Shown: piece by piece, positions 33,975-41,768 of the stretch
Position numbering within the stretch: position 1 is the stretch's first letter
How the letters are laid out: each line of letters begins with the position of its first letter
Source: Flagellimonas taeanensis
Lineage (GTDB): Bacteria > Bacteroidota > Bacteroidia > Flavobacteriales > Flavobacteriaceae
Reading direction: 5' to 3'
DNA length: 64,000 nt
Assembly: GCF_003584105.1 (NCBI RefSeq)
Contig: NZ_QXFO01000024.1
Location: forward strand, 124,001 to 188,000
Program-made: the position numbers and the translations under genes
Notes under the pieces: model-generated
The model's database searches: none
What the model saw: only the letters and a program-made list of their open reading frames with translations
Told to the model about the DNA's origin: nothing

Positions 33975-34061
33975 CGCTATGGTTCATTTCGGGTAATGCC
34001 GGAGGCTTTTCCTTTGGAGAAACTTGATCAATGCGGACGTATTGTCAGATGGATTGAACTA

Positions 34062-35036
34062 TTACACAGATGCTTCCTTGTGCGTGATGGCGTCCATGAT
34101 GATGGGGGCGTGGATACGGGAGTTTTCGATAAACCATTTATGGGTTTCCATCCCACCACAGATCACTCCGGCCAAGAACAGTCCGGGCACATTGGTCTCC
34201 ATGGTCTCGGGGTCATAGGAAGGAAGCCGCTTTTCATCGTCGGAAAGAGCAATGCCCAGCCTTTCCAAAAAGGTGAAGTTGGGCATATAGCCCGTCAATG
34301 CGAGCACGAAATCGTTTTCCAGTGAAGTCTCGCCCTCTGGGGTGTCAATGATGATTTCCCTTGGGGCGATCTCTTTCACCGTACTGTTGTAATAGGCTTT
34401 GATACTGCCTTCCTCGATTCGGTTGATGATGTCGGGGCGCACCCAATATTTTACCCTTGGGCCTACCTCTGGCCCACGGATGATCAAAGAGACCTCCGCG
34501 CCCTTTCGCCAACATTCCAAAGCGGCATCGATGGCCGAGTTGCTGGCCCCGATCACGGCCAATTTCTGACTGGCATAAAAATGGGGGTCTTTGTAATAAT
34601 GGGATACTTTCGGCAAATCCTCGCCCGGCACGTTTATGCGATTGGGCAAGTCATAGAAGCCAGTGGCCACAACCACATTTTTTGCCTTGTATTGATCTTT
34701 GTCGGTATTGACCTGGAAAATATCATTTTCTTTTTCCACGGTGATGACCTTTTCAAACAGGTGGATGTCCAGTTGGTTGGAGGTCACGATCCTTCGGTAG
34801 TATTCCAAGGCTTCGTTGCGCTTGGGCTTGGCCTCCTTGCTGATAAAGGGGATGCCATCTATTTCCAGTTTTTCCGAAGAGGAAAAAAACTGCATATTGA
34901 TGGGATAGTTGAACAGTGAGTTGACAATGGGTCCTTTTTCAATGATGATATAGCTGAGGCCTCTTTTTTTGGCTTCCAGCCCACAGGCAATGCCGATGGG
35001 GCCGCCCCCAATGATTACAACATCAAACTCCTGCAT
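34062..35036 (-). CDS. ypdA: YpdA family thiol-disulfide oxidoreductase (flavoprotein)
   Basis: A 324-residue FAD/NAD(P)-dependent reductase of the YpdA family, described in bacillithiol-using bacteria as bacillithiol disulfide reductase. FAD-binding GGGPIGIACG is at the N-terminus; the second nucleotide-binding motif is VIGASNSAIDAALE. The motif GVICGGMETHKW near the C-terminus contains the Cys-Gly-Gly typical of this family. Whether this organism makes bacillithiol cannot be seen here. The ATG shares one base with the rpe stop, so the two genes form an operon. Confidence 0.9.
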   Translation of the reverse strand: MQEFDVVIIGGGPIGIACGLEAKKRGLSYIIIEKGPIVNSLFNYPINMQFFSSSEKLEIDGIPFISKEAKPKRNEALEYYRRIVTSNQLDIHLFEKVITVEKENDIFQVNTDKDQYKAKNVVVATGFYDLPNRINVPGEDLPKVSHYYKDPHFYASQKLAVIGASNSAIDAALECWRKGAEVSLIIRGPEVGPRVKYWVRPDIINRIEEGSIKAYYNSTVKEIAPREIIIDTPEGETSLENDFVLALTGYMPNFTFLERLGIALSDDEKRLPSYDPETMETNVPGLFLAGVICGGMETHKWFIENSRIHAPIIMDAITHKEASV

Positions 35037-35695
35037 TATAACGTCCTTTCTTTTAGATCTTTGATGGTTTCTGTCGGATTTTTGCTTTTGAACACAAAAC
35101 TGCCGGCTACCAAAACATCGGCACCGTGTTCCACCAGTTTCTTGGCGTTGGCCGCGTTGACGCCCCCATCTATCTCGATCAGGGTATTTGCATTTTTTCG
35201 TTGGATCAGTTTTTTCAGGTCTTTCACCTTTTGATAGGTGTTCTCAATGAACGATTGCCCACCAAAACCGGGGTTTACACTCATCACGATTACAATGTCG
35301 ATATCTTGGATGGTATCTTCCAACAAGTTGATGGACGTATGTGGGTTGATGGCCACACCGGCCTTCATACCCTCTGCCTTTATGGCCTGCAAAGTCCTGT
35401 GCAGATGGGGACAAACTTCATAGTGCACGGTCAGATGGTCCACGCCCAATTCCGCGAAGGCTTTGATATACCGATCGGGGTCCATGATCATCAAATGGGT
35501 GTCCAATGGTTTTTTGGCATGCTTGGCAATGGCTTCCACCACAGGCATCCCGAAGGAAATATTGGGAACGAACATCCCGTCCATGATGTCCAAATGGAAC
35601 CAATCGGCCTCACTTTGGTTGACCATTTCGATATCGCGTTGCAGATTGGCAAAATCAGAGGCTAGTAACGAGGGGGCGATTATTGTCTTGTCCAT
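35036..35695 (-). CDS. rpe: Ribulose-phosphate 3-epimerase
   Basis: Rpe interconverts ribulose 5-phosphate and xylulose 5-phosphate in the pentose phosphate pathway. The 219-residue TIM barrel shows IAPSLLASDFANL, FHLDIMDGMFVPNISFG, THLMIMDPD, VMSVNPGFGGQSF and IEIDGGVN. The ATG at 35695 is only five bases after a -7 box, so the mRNA may be leaderless. It is cotranscribed with ypdA. Confidence 0.96.
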   Translation of the reverse strand: MDKTIIAPSLLASDFANLQRDIEMVNQSEADWFHLDIMDGMFVPNISFGMPVVEAIAKHAKKPLDTHLMIMDPDRYIKAFAELGVDHLTVHYEVCPHLHRTLQAIKAEGMKAGVAINPHTSINLLEDTIQDIDIVIVMSVNPGFGGQSFIENTYQKVKDLKKLIQRKNANTLIEIDGGVNAANAKKLVEHGADVLVAGSFVFKSKNPTETIKDLKERTL

Positions 35696-35699
35696 GGTA

Positions 35700-35707
35700 C
35701 AAAGTTA
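35700..35707 (-). promoter_or_regulatory. -7 promoter box of rpe-ypdA
   Basis: On the minus strand: TAACTTTG, an exact TAnnTTTG box ending five bases before the rpe ATG. The transcript would begin at or within a base or two of the start codon. Confidence 0.55.
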
Positions 35708-35735
35708 GCCAATTACAAGCTTCCTATAAATGAAA

Positions 35736-35760
35736 AAACTCCGGTAATCAGCCGGAGTTT
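35736..35760 (-). terminator. Terminator of rpoD
   Basis: A perfect 9-bp stem AAACTCCGG/CCGGAGTTT with a 7-base loop; the minus-strand continuation is T-rich. It is 123 bases after the rpoD stop. The trailer between them (35761-35882) contains a small inverted repeat AACAGT/ACTGTT but no ORF. Confidence 0.8.
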
Positions 35761-35882
35761 ATTCATCAATCAAAAAACGAACAGTCATGATTAACTGTTG
35801 TAGGTACACAAATTACAACTTTCCTGCCAAAAAAACAATTTAAGGTATGTTTAACTGTAATTTATTGTGTTTTTTTAGCACT

Positions 35883-36746
35883 TTATCCCAGATATGTCTT
35901 TAAAATCTTACTTCTGGAGGTGTGTTTTAGCCTTCTGATGGCCTTCTCTTTGATCTGTCGGACCCTTTCCCTGGTCAGGTCAAAAGTCTCGCCGATTTCT
36001 TCCAAGGTCATGGAATGTTGTCCGGCCAAACCGAAGTAAAGCCTGATAACATCGGCCTCTCTCGGGGTCAAGGTCTCCAGTGCACGCTCGATCTCCGTGC
36101 GCAAGGATTCATGCAAAAGCTCCTTGTCCGGGTTAGGGGACTCCCCACTTCGCAATACGTCATACAGATTGGAATCCTCACCATCGATCAAAGGGGCATC
36201 CATGGATACGTGGCGGCCCGAATTTTTCAGGGATTGCTTCACATCTTCCACGGTCATGTCCAATTCTTTGGCAATTTCCTCGGCAGATGGGGTACGCTCG
36301 TGGGCCTGTTCCAAGAAAGCAAAGGTCTTGTTGATCTTGTTGATGGAGCCGATTTTGTTCAAGGGCAAGCGCACAATCCTGGATTGTTCCGCCAAGGCTT
36401 GAAGAATGGACTGACGGATCCACCAAACGGCATAGGAAATAAATTTAAATCCTCGGGTCTCGTCAAAACGTTGAGCGGCCTTGATCAATCCCAAGTTCCC
36501 TTCATTGATCAAATCGGGAAGGGTGAGTCCTTGGTTTTGGTACTGTTTGGCCACGGAAACGACGAACCTGAGGTTGGCTTTGGTCAATTTTTCCAGGGCT
36601 ACCTGGTCTCCCGCCTTTATCCGTTGTGCCAGCTCCACTTCCTCATCGGCGGTGATCAGATCCACCTTGCCGATTTCCTGCAAATATTTGTCCAACGAAG
36701 CGGTTTCCCTATTGGTAACCTGTTTTGTAATCTTTAACTGTCTCAT
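35883..36746 (-). CDS. rpoD: Primary sigma factor RpoD (Bacteroidota type)
   Basis: The 287-residue protein is a group 1-like sigma-70 factor lacking most of region 1.1, as is normal in Bacteroidota. It has region 1.2 ([20 protein letters not shown]), region 2 ([40 protein letters not shown]), region 3 ([13 protein letters not shown]) and region 4 with the -35-binding helix-turn-helix ([19 protein letters not shown]). It should direct transcription from the TTG/TAnnTTTG promoters seen in this window. It is monocistronic with its own terminator. Confidence 0.95.
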   Translation of the reverse strand: MRQLKITKQVTNRETASLDKYLQEIGKVDLITADEEVELAQRIKAGDQVALEKLTKANLRFVVSVAKQYQNQGLTLPDLINEGNLGLIKAAQRFDETRGFKFISYAVWWIRQSILQALAEQSRIVRLPLNKIGSINKINKTFAFLEQAHERTPSAEEIAKELDMTVEDVKQSLKNSGRHVSMDAPLIDGEDSNLYDVLRSGESPNPDKELLHESLRTEIERALETLTPREADVIRLYFGLAGQHSMTLEEIGETFDLTRERVRQIKEKAIRRLKHTSRSKILKTYLG

Positions 36747-36864
36747 CTAAAAATTTTCCCTTCAAATTAAGTTTGTGAGCAGAGGCTCATTAGGTTATAC
36801 GTTGAAAAATTTAAAAAGTTACATTTTGGCGGATTTTCTTTCTAAAAGTTTTCTAAAAACGAAA

Positions 36865-36891
36865 AAACCCCGGGAATGTTTCCCAGGGTTT
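36865..36891 (-). terminator. Terminator of pnp
   Basis: An AAACCC/GGGTTT outer stem with an inner GGGAA/TTCCC stem, separated by one C-A mismatch, ends 23 bases after the pnp stop and leads into a T-rich stretch on the minus strand. Confidence 0.75.
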
Positions 36892-36913
36892 CTCTTATAA
36901 TATGAAAGTTGAC

Positions 36914-39163
36914 TTAGTCCCTTCTGGGCTTTCTGTCACGATCGCCACCTCTGCGGTCACGGTCACCACCTCTTCGGTCACGGTCGCCACCTCTTCGGTC
37001 ACCACCACGATCATCTCTTGGAGGTCTTTCTTTATAGCCTTCCGGTTTGGGCAACAGTGCCTTTCTGGACACTTTTTCCTTTTTGGTCCTTGGGTCGATA
37101 CCTAGGTATTTCACGTCAAAGACATCTCCCATGTTGACTACGTCGGAAACATTTTCGGTACGCTCCCAAGCCAATTCGGACACGTGGAGCAATACTTCGT
37201 TACCAGGAGCCTCGGTATATTCCACCACGGCGCCAAATTCCAACATCTTGATAACCTTCACTTCGTAAACGCTGCCCACTTCAGGCTTGAACATCAACGA
37301 GTCTATTTTGGCCAACACCATATCGATGCCATCTTGGTCGGTACCCAAAATTTCCACGATACCTTCTTCGGTATCTGGATCTTCGTTGATGACAATCGTG
37401 GTCTTGGATCTCTTTTGAAGATCTTGGATGACTTCTCCACCTTTTCCGATCAGTGCACCGATGAACTCACCAGGAATGATTCGGGTAATGATTTTTGGAG
37501 CGTAAGGTTTCACCTCTGGTCTTGGGGCTGCGATCGTGTCGATCAATTTTTCCAAGATATGCAACCTTCCATCCTTGGCCTGCATCAATGCCTTTACCAA
37601 GATTTCATAGGAAAGTCCCTTTACTTTAATGTCCATTTGGCAGGCAGTGATACCATCTGCGGTACCTGTAACTTTAAAGTCCATGTCGCCCAAGTGGTCC
37701 TCATCGCCCAAGATATCCGAAAGAACGGCATACTTGCCACTTTCAGTATCCGTGATCAATCCCATGGCGATACCGGAAACGGGTTTTTTCAATTGTATAC
37801 CGGCATCCATCAAGGCCATGGTGCCCGAACAAACGGTAGCCATGGAAGAGGAACCGTTGGATTCCAATACTTCGGAAACCACACGAACGGTATAAGGACA
37901 ATCTGCTGGGATCATTCCTTTAAGTGCGCGTTGTGCCAAGTTACCGTGTCCGACCTCTCTTCTGGAAGTGCCGCGTATAGGTCTTGCCTCTCCTGTTGAG
38001 AAAGGAGGGAAGTTATAGTGCAGGTAGAATGTCTCCTCACCTTCGAAGGAAGGCATGTCTATTTGGTTGGCTTCCCTGGAAGTTCCCAAGGTCACCGTTG
38101 CCAATGCCTGTGTTTCCCCTCTGGTAAAGATGGATGAACCGTGAACGGAGGGCAAATAATCCACTTCGCACCAAATGGGGCGGATGTCGGTCGTTTTCCT
38201 TCCATCCAAACGAAGGCCTTCTTCCAAAGTAAGGTTCCTGACGGCTTCTTTTTCGGCTTTATGGTAGTATTTGGAGACCAAGCCACCAAATTCTTCAAGT
38301 TCTTCTTCGGAAAAAGCGGCCTTGATCTCTTCCTTGATATTGGCAAAGGCCTCACTGCGTTCTTTTTTGGAAGAACCTGCTTTGGCTACTTGATAGACCT
38401 TGTCATAGGCCATGTCATGGATTTTCTTCTGAAGTGCTTCGTCTTCAACGGCCTGTTCGTACTCTCTGGTTTCTTTTTTACCAACGGCTTCGGCCAATCT
38501 GACCTGTGCGGCACACTGTACCTTAATGGCTTCATGGGCAAATTTGATGGCCTCTACCATTTCCTCTTCGGAAATTTCACCCATCTCACCTTCCACCATC
38601 ATCACGGAATCTTCGGAAGCACCGATCACCATGTCGATGTCGGACTCCTTCAATTGTGCCATGGTAGGGTTGATAACGAACTCACCGTTCACCCGACCTA
38701 CACGAACCTCAGAAATGGGGCACTCAAAAGGAATGTCGGATAATTGGATGGCTGCAGAGGCGGCCAATCCTGCCATGGCATCCGGCATGACATCTTCGTC
38801 GTGGGACATCAATTGGATCATGACCTGGGTCTCTGAGTGGTAATCTTTGGGGAACAATGGGCGCAATACCCTGTCCACTAATCTCATGGTGAGCACTTCG
38901 CCATCGCTGGGCCTTGCTTCACGCTTGAAGAAACCACCTGGATAGCGTCCCGCAGCGGCAAATTTTTCACGATAATCTACGGTAAGTGGCAAAAAGTCCA
39001 CATCCGAAGCTTGATAATTGGAGACAACTGTACATAGTAACATACATTTGCCTGATTGGACAACTACAGAACCATGGGCCTGTTTTGCCAATTTTCCGGT
39101 TTCGATGGAAATCTCCCTACCGTCACCAAGGTCAATGACCTCTTTAAAAGTTTTTGGAATCAT
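36914..39163 (-). CDS. pnp: Polyribonucleotide nucleotidyltransferase (PNPase) with Arg-Gly-Asp-rich tail
   Basis: PNPase is a phosphorolytic 3'-5' exoribonuclease of RNA turnover. The 749-residue protein has two RNase PH domains joined by a helical domain, then a KH domain ([20 protein letters not shown]) and an S1 domain ([20 protein letters not shown]). After the S1 domain there is a low-complexity basic/acidic tail of about 40 residues built from repeats of RGGDRDR. Such RGG-type tails can bind RNA or promote self-association. The rpsO gene is upstream in the same direction, the common pairing, but a 220-base gap and a terminator separate them. Confidence 0.96.
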   Translation of the reverse strand: MIPKTFKEVIDLGDGREISIETGKLAKQAHGSVVVQSGKCMLLCTVVSNYQASDVDFLPLTVDYREKFAAAGRYPGGFFKREARPSDGEVLTMRLVDRVLRPLFPKDYHSETQVMIQLMSHDEDVMPDAMAGLAASAAIQLSDIPFECPISEVRVGRVNGEFVINPTMAQLKESDIDMVIGASEDSVMMVEGEMGEISEEEMVEAIKFAHEAIKVQCAAQVRLAEAVGKKETREYEQAVEDEALQKKIHDMAYDKVYQVAKAGSSKKERSEAFANIKEEIKAAFSEEELEEFGGLVSKYYHKAEKEAVRNLTLEEGLRLDGRKTTDIRPIWCEVDYLPSVHGSSIFTRGETQALATVTLGTSREANQIDMPSFEGEETFYLHYNFPPFSTGEARPIRGTSRREVGHGNLAQRALKGMIPADCPYTVRVVSEVLESNGSSSMATVCSGTMALMDAGIQLKKPVSGIAMGLITDTESGKYAVLSDILGDEDHLGDMDFKVTGTADGITACQMDIKVKGLSYEILVKALMQAKDGRLHILEKLIDTIAAPRPEVKPYAPKIITRIIPGEFIGALIGKGGEVIQDLQKRSKTTIVINEDPDTEEGIVEILGTDQDGIDMVLAKIDSLMFKPEVGSVYEVKVIKMLEFGAVVEYTEAPGNEVLLHVSELAWERTENVSDVVNMGDVFDVKYLGIDPRTKKEKVSRKALLPKPEGYKERPPRDDRGGDRRGGDRDRRGGDRDRRGGDRDRKPRRD
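36933..36995. repeat. 21-bp tandem repeat in the pnp tail
   Basis: Three consecutive 21-base units at 36933, 36954 and 36975 (the first with three mismatches), each coding seven residues of the RGGDRDR type on the minus strand, followed by a diverged partial unit. Because 21 is a multiple of three, changes of copy number would keep the reading frame. Confidence 0.85.
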
Positions 39164-39353
39164 ACAAATAATCTTACCCGATCCTAATGATCTGGGTCGT
39201 TAAACATTTGGTCTACCGCCGTCCGGGCGATCGGGTTGTGTTGTTGTTGTGTGCCAAGGGCACTGACCAATGAAAAACTATAAGCAGCTTTTTGTGTTTG
39301 CCCGATTTTTGGACCGGGACTTTTTAAAATTGGAACAAATCCAATAAAATAAA

Positions 39354-39377
39354 AAGGGGAAGCCAAGGCCTCCCCTT
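39354..39377 (-). terminator. Terminator of rpsO
   Basis: A 7-bp stem AAGGGGA/TCCCCTT with an additional inner GCC/GGC pairing is followed on the minus strand by a T-run. It begins seven bases after the rpsO stop. The remaining stretch to pnp (39164-39353) shows no convincing gene. Confidence 0.8.
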
Positions 39378-39383
39378 CCATTT

Positions 39384-39653
39384 TTATTTTCTGATACCCA
39401 ACTCTTTGATAAGGGTACGGTACTTTTCAATATCTTTTTTCTTCAGATAGTCCAAAAGACTACGTCTTTTACCTACCAGTCTTACCAAGGAACGCTCGGT
39501 GTTATAATCCTTGTGGTTCCTTTTAAGGTGTCCTGTCAAGTGGTTAATACGGTGTGTGAACAGTGCAATCTGCCCTTCCGTAGAACCGGTGTTGCTCTCA
39601 GAGCCGCCGTGTTTCTTGAAAATGTCGGCTTTTACTTCTTTGGTTAAATACAT
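39384..39653 (-). CDS. rpsO: 30S ribosomal protein S15
   Basis: S15 is an 89-residue primary rRNA-binding protein of the small subunit. The sequence HGGSESNTGSTEGQIALFTH and the C-terminal region HLKRNHKDYNTERSLVRLVG are diagnostic. The start at ATG 39653 gives the canonical length. Its 5' leader contains a small hairpin that may be an autoregulatory site, as in other S15 genes. Confidence 0.97.
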   Translation of the reverse strand: MYLTKEVKADIFKKHGGSESNTGSTEGQIALFTHRINHLTGHLKRNHKDYNTERSLVRLVGKRRSLLDYLKKKDIEKYRTLIKELGIRK

Positions 39654-39684
39654 TCCAATATTATTTAAATGATTTTTATGTATC

Positions 39685-39699
39685 GATCGACCTTCGATC
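39685..39699 (-). promoter_or_regulatory. Hairpin in the rpsO leader
   Basis: A 6-bp stem GATCGA/TCGATC with a 3-base loop is located between the -7 box at 39706-39713 and the rpsO ATG. S15 represses its own translation through leader structures in several bacteria; here this is only a structural suggestion. Confidence 0.35.
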
Positions 39700-39705
39700 A
39701 GCGCG

Positions 39706-39713
39706 CAAAGATA
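39706..39713 (-). promoter_or_regulatory. -7 promoter box of rpsO
   Basis: On the minus strand: TATCTTTG, an exact TAnnTTTG box, giving a leader of about 45 bases before the rpsO ATG at 39653. Confidence 0.6.
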
Positions 39714-39761
39714 GTTCTTTTTTTGGACTATGAAATTTTAATGGGAGGCAAATGGCCCCTT

Positions 39762-40622
39762 TTACGACCTGATGGGTTGATTGGTGATCAAATCAATATA
39801 CAGGTTGATGTTCTTTTTCAAGTCCCTGCGATGGGTGATGAAATCCAAAAATCCATGTTCCTTGAGAAATTCTGCGGTCTGGAAACCATCCGGAAGGTCT
39901 TTTCCTGTGGTATCCTTGACGACCCTTGGTCCTGCAAATCCGATCAAGGCACCGGGCTCGGAGATGTTGATGTCCCCTAGCATCGCATAAGATGCGGTGG
40001 TCCCACCCGTAGTGGGATCTGTGCACAAGGAGATGTAAGGTATCTTCGCCTCGGCCAACTGGGCCAATTTGGCGGATGTCTTTGCCAACTGCATAAGGGA
40101 AAGCGCAGCTTCCATCATACGGGCACCCCCGGATTTGGAAATCATCAGGAACGGAATCTTTTTCTTCATGGCCACATCAATGGCGCGGGAGATCTTTTCC
40201 CCAACCACGCTGCCCATGGAGCCCCCGATAAAGGCGAAATCCATACAGGAAACCACGAGTTCCTTTCCCATCGACTTGCCCACGGCACTCCTCACGGCAT
40301 CTTTCAGACCGGTCTTTTGCTCCGCGGCCTTCAGGCGTTCGGAATATTTTTTGGTGTCTACAAATTTCAAGGGGTCTTTGGATCTTAGGTTGGCATCCAG
40401 TTCCTTGAACTTGTTGTCATCAAAAAGAATCTCGAAATATTCTTTGCTGCCGATCCTAACGTGGTAGTCATCCTCGGGACTTACATAGAAATTTTTGGCA
40501 AGGTCTTCAGATTCAACAATTTTACCTGTGGGGGATTTATACCATAGTCCCTTTGGGGTGTCCTTTTTTTCCTCTGTTAAGGTCTGTATTCCTTTTTCCT
40601 TTCTTTTAAACCAAGACGACAT
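39762..40622 (-). CDS. accD: Acetyl-CoA carboxylase carboxyltransferase beta subunit lacking the zinc ribbon cysteines
   Basis: AccD, with AccA, transfers the carboxyl group from biotin to acetyl-CoA, giving malonyl-CoA for fatty acid synthesis. The 286-residue protein has a good crotonase-type core ([63 protein letters not shown]). The N-terminal zinc ribbon segment is still recognisable ([12 protein letters not shown] ... [14 protein letters not shown]), but its four Cys are gone: Ser30 and the Thr32/Gly33 region in the first pair, Ser48 and Asp51 in the second. It follows fbaA after 24 bases, probably as an operon. Confidence 0.95.
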   Translation of the reverse strand: MSSWFKRKEKGIQTLTEEKKDTPKGLWYKSPTGKIVESEDLAKNFYVSPEDDYHVRIGSKEYFEILFDDNKFKELDANLRSKDPLKFVDTKKYSERLKAAEQKTGLKDAVRSAVGKSMGKELVVSCMDFAFIGGSMGSVVGEKISRAIDVAMKKKIPFLMISKSGGARMMEAALSLMQLAKTSAKLAQLAEAKIPYISLCTDPTTGGTTASYAMLGDINISEPGALIGFAGPRVVKDTTGKDLPDGFQTAEFLKEHGFLDFITHRRDLKKNINLYIDLITNQPIRS

Positions 40623-40646
40623 GTAATCAATATTTAGTTAGATGAC

Positions 40647-41714
40647 CTATAGCGTGTTCACGTTGTTCAGGTCTTCAAAAGCTTTCTTGAGGCGGGCAAT
40701 GAAGGTTTTTTCACCTTCCCTCAACCAAACCCTTGGGTCGTAGTATTTTTTATTGGGTTGGTCATCCCCTTCGGGATTCCCGATCTGTGCCTGAAGATAG
40801 GCGGATTTGTTCTGTACATAATCCCTCACACCTTCCAAAAAGGCATATTGAAGGTCAGTGTCGATGTTCATTTTAATGACACCGTATCCGATAGCTTCCC
40901 TGATCTCTTCCAAAGTGGAACCTGATCCTCCATGAAAAACAAAATCGATATGGTTATGTTCCACACCATATTTTTCTGAAATGTATTCTTGGGAGTTTCT
41001 CAGAATTTTTGGGGTCAGCTTTACGTTTCCGGGCTTGTAGACCCCGTGAACGTTACCGAAAGCAGCTGCTATGGTGAACCTATGGCTGATTTTTGAAAGT
41101 TCTTCATAGGCATAGGCCACTTCTTCGGGCTGGGTATAGAGTTTGGAATCGTCAACATCGGAATTGTCCACCCCGTCTTCTTCGCCGCCGGTGATACCCA
41201 ATTCGATTTCCAAGGTCATGTCCATTTTGCTCATTCGCTTCAAGTATTCCTTACAGAGTTCGATGTTCTCTTCCAAAGGTTCTTCGGAAAGATCGATCAT
41301 GTGAGAACTGTACAAAGGTTTCCCTGTGGCCTTGAAATGTTCTTCGCTGGCATCCAAAAGCCCATCGATCCAGGGCAACAATTTTTTGGCACAGTGGTCG
41401 GTGTGGAGAATCACCGTTGCCCCATAGGCTTCCGCCAATTGGTGTACGTGCTTGGCACCTGCTATTCCCCCAAGTATGGCCGCTTTTTGGCCATCATTGG
41501 AAAGTCCCTTACCGGCATTGAACTGTGCTCCTCCATTGGAAAACTGAATGATGACCGGAGAGTTCAGTGTTGCGGCGGTCTCCATCACCGCATTGATCGT
41601 ATCAGATCCAATTACGTTTACGGCTGGTAATGCGTAGCCGTTTTCCTTTGCATGTTTGAAAATTGCCTGAACTTCATCACCGGTAGCAACGCCCGGTTTA
41701 ATATTATGGGACAT
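40647..41714 (-). CDS. fbaA: Class II fructose-bisphosphate aldolase
   Basis: This enzyme splits fructose 1,6-bisphosphate into glyceraldehyde 3-phosphate and dihydroxyacetone phosphate, and runs in reverse in gluconeogenesis. It is 355 residues, the length of the E. coli FbaA type. The catalytic and metal region is VILHTDHCAKKLLPWIDGL; ELGITGGEEDGVDNS, AFGNVHGVYKPGNVKL and FHGGSGST follow. It is the first gene of an operon with accD and has a -7 box in the 54-base gap after tamL. Confidence 0.96.
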   Translation of the reverse strand: MSHNIKPGVATGDEVQAIFKHAKENGYALPAVNVIGSDTINAVMETAATLNSPVIIQFSNGGAQFNAGKGLSNDGQKAAILGGIAGAKHVHQLAEAYGATVILHTDHCAKKLLPWIDGLLDASEEHFKATGKPLYSSHMIDLSEEPLEENIELCKEYLKRMSKMDMTLEIELGITGGEEDGVDNSDVDDSKLYTQPEEVAYAYEELSKISHRFTIAAAFGNVHGVYKPGNVKLTPKILRNSQEYISEKYGVEHNHIDFVFHGGSGSTLEEIREAIGYGVIKMNIDTDLQYAFLEGVRDYVQNKSAYLQAQIGNPEGDDQPNKKYYDPRVWLREGEKTFIARLKKAFEDLNNVNTL

Positions 41715-41746
41715 AGTTTTAGATGGTTTCGAGTTAAAATAGGGAA

Positions 41747-41754
41747 CAAAAGTA
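41747..41754 (-). promoter_or_regulatory. -7 promoter box of fbaA-accD
   Basis: On the minus strand: TACTTTTG, an exact TAnnTTTG box, 33 bases before the fbaA ATG and directly downstream of the tamL stop codon. Confidence 0.6.
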
Positions 41755-41768
41755 ATAAATTATTTCCT

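Noticed and set aside
39184..39381. 65-residue minus-strand frame between rpsO and pnp
   Set aside because: It starts inside the rpsO terminator, has no promoter and no domain-like pattern; the gap is better seen as trailer and leader.
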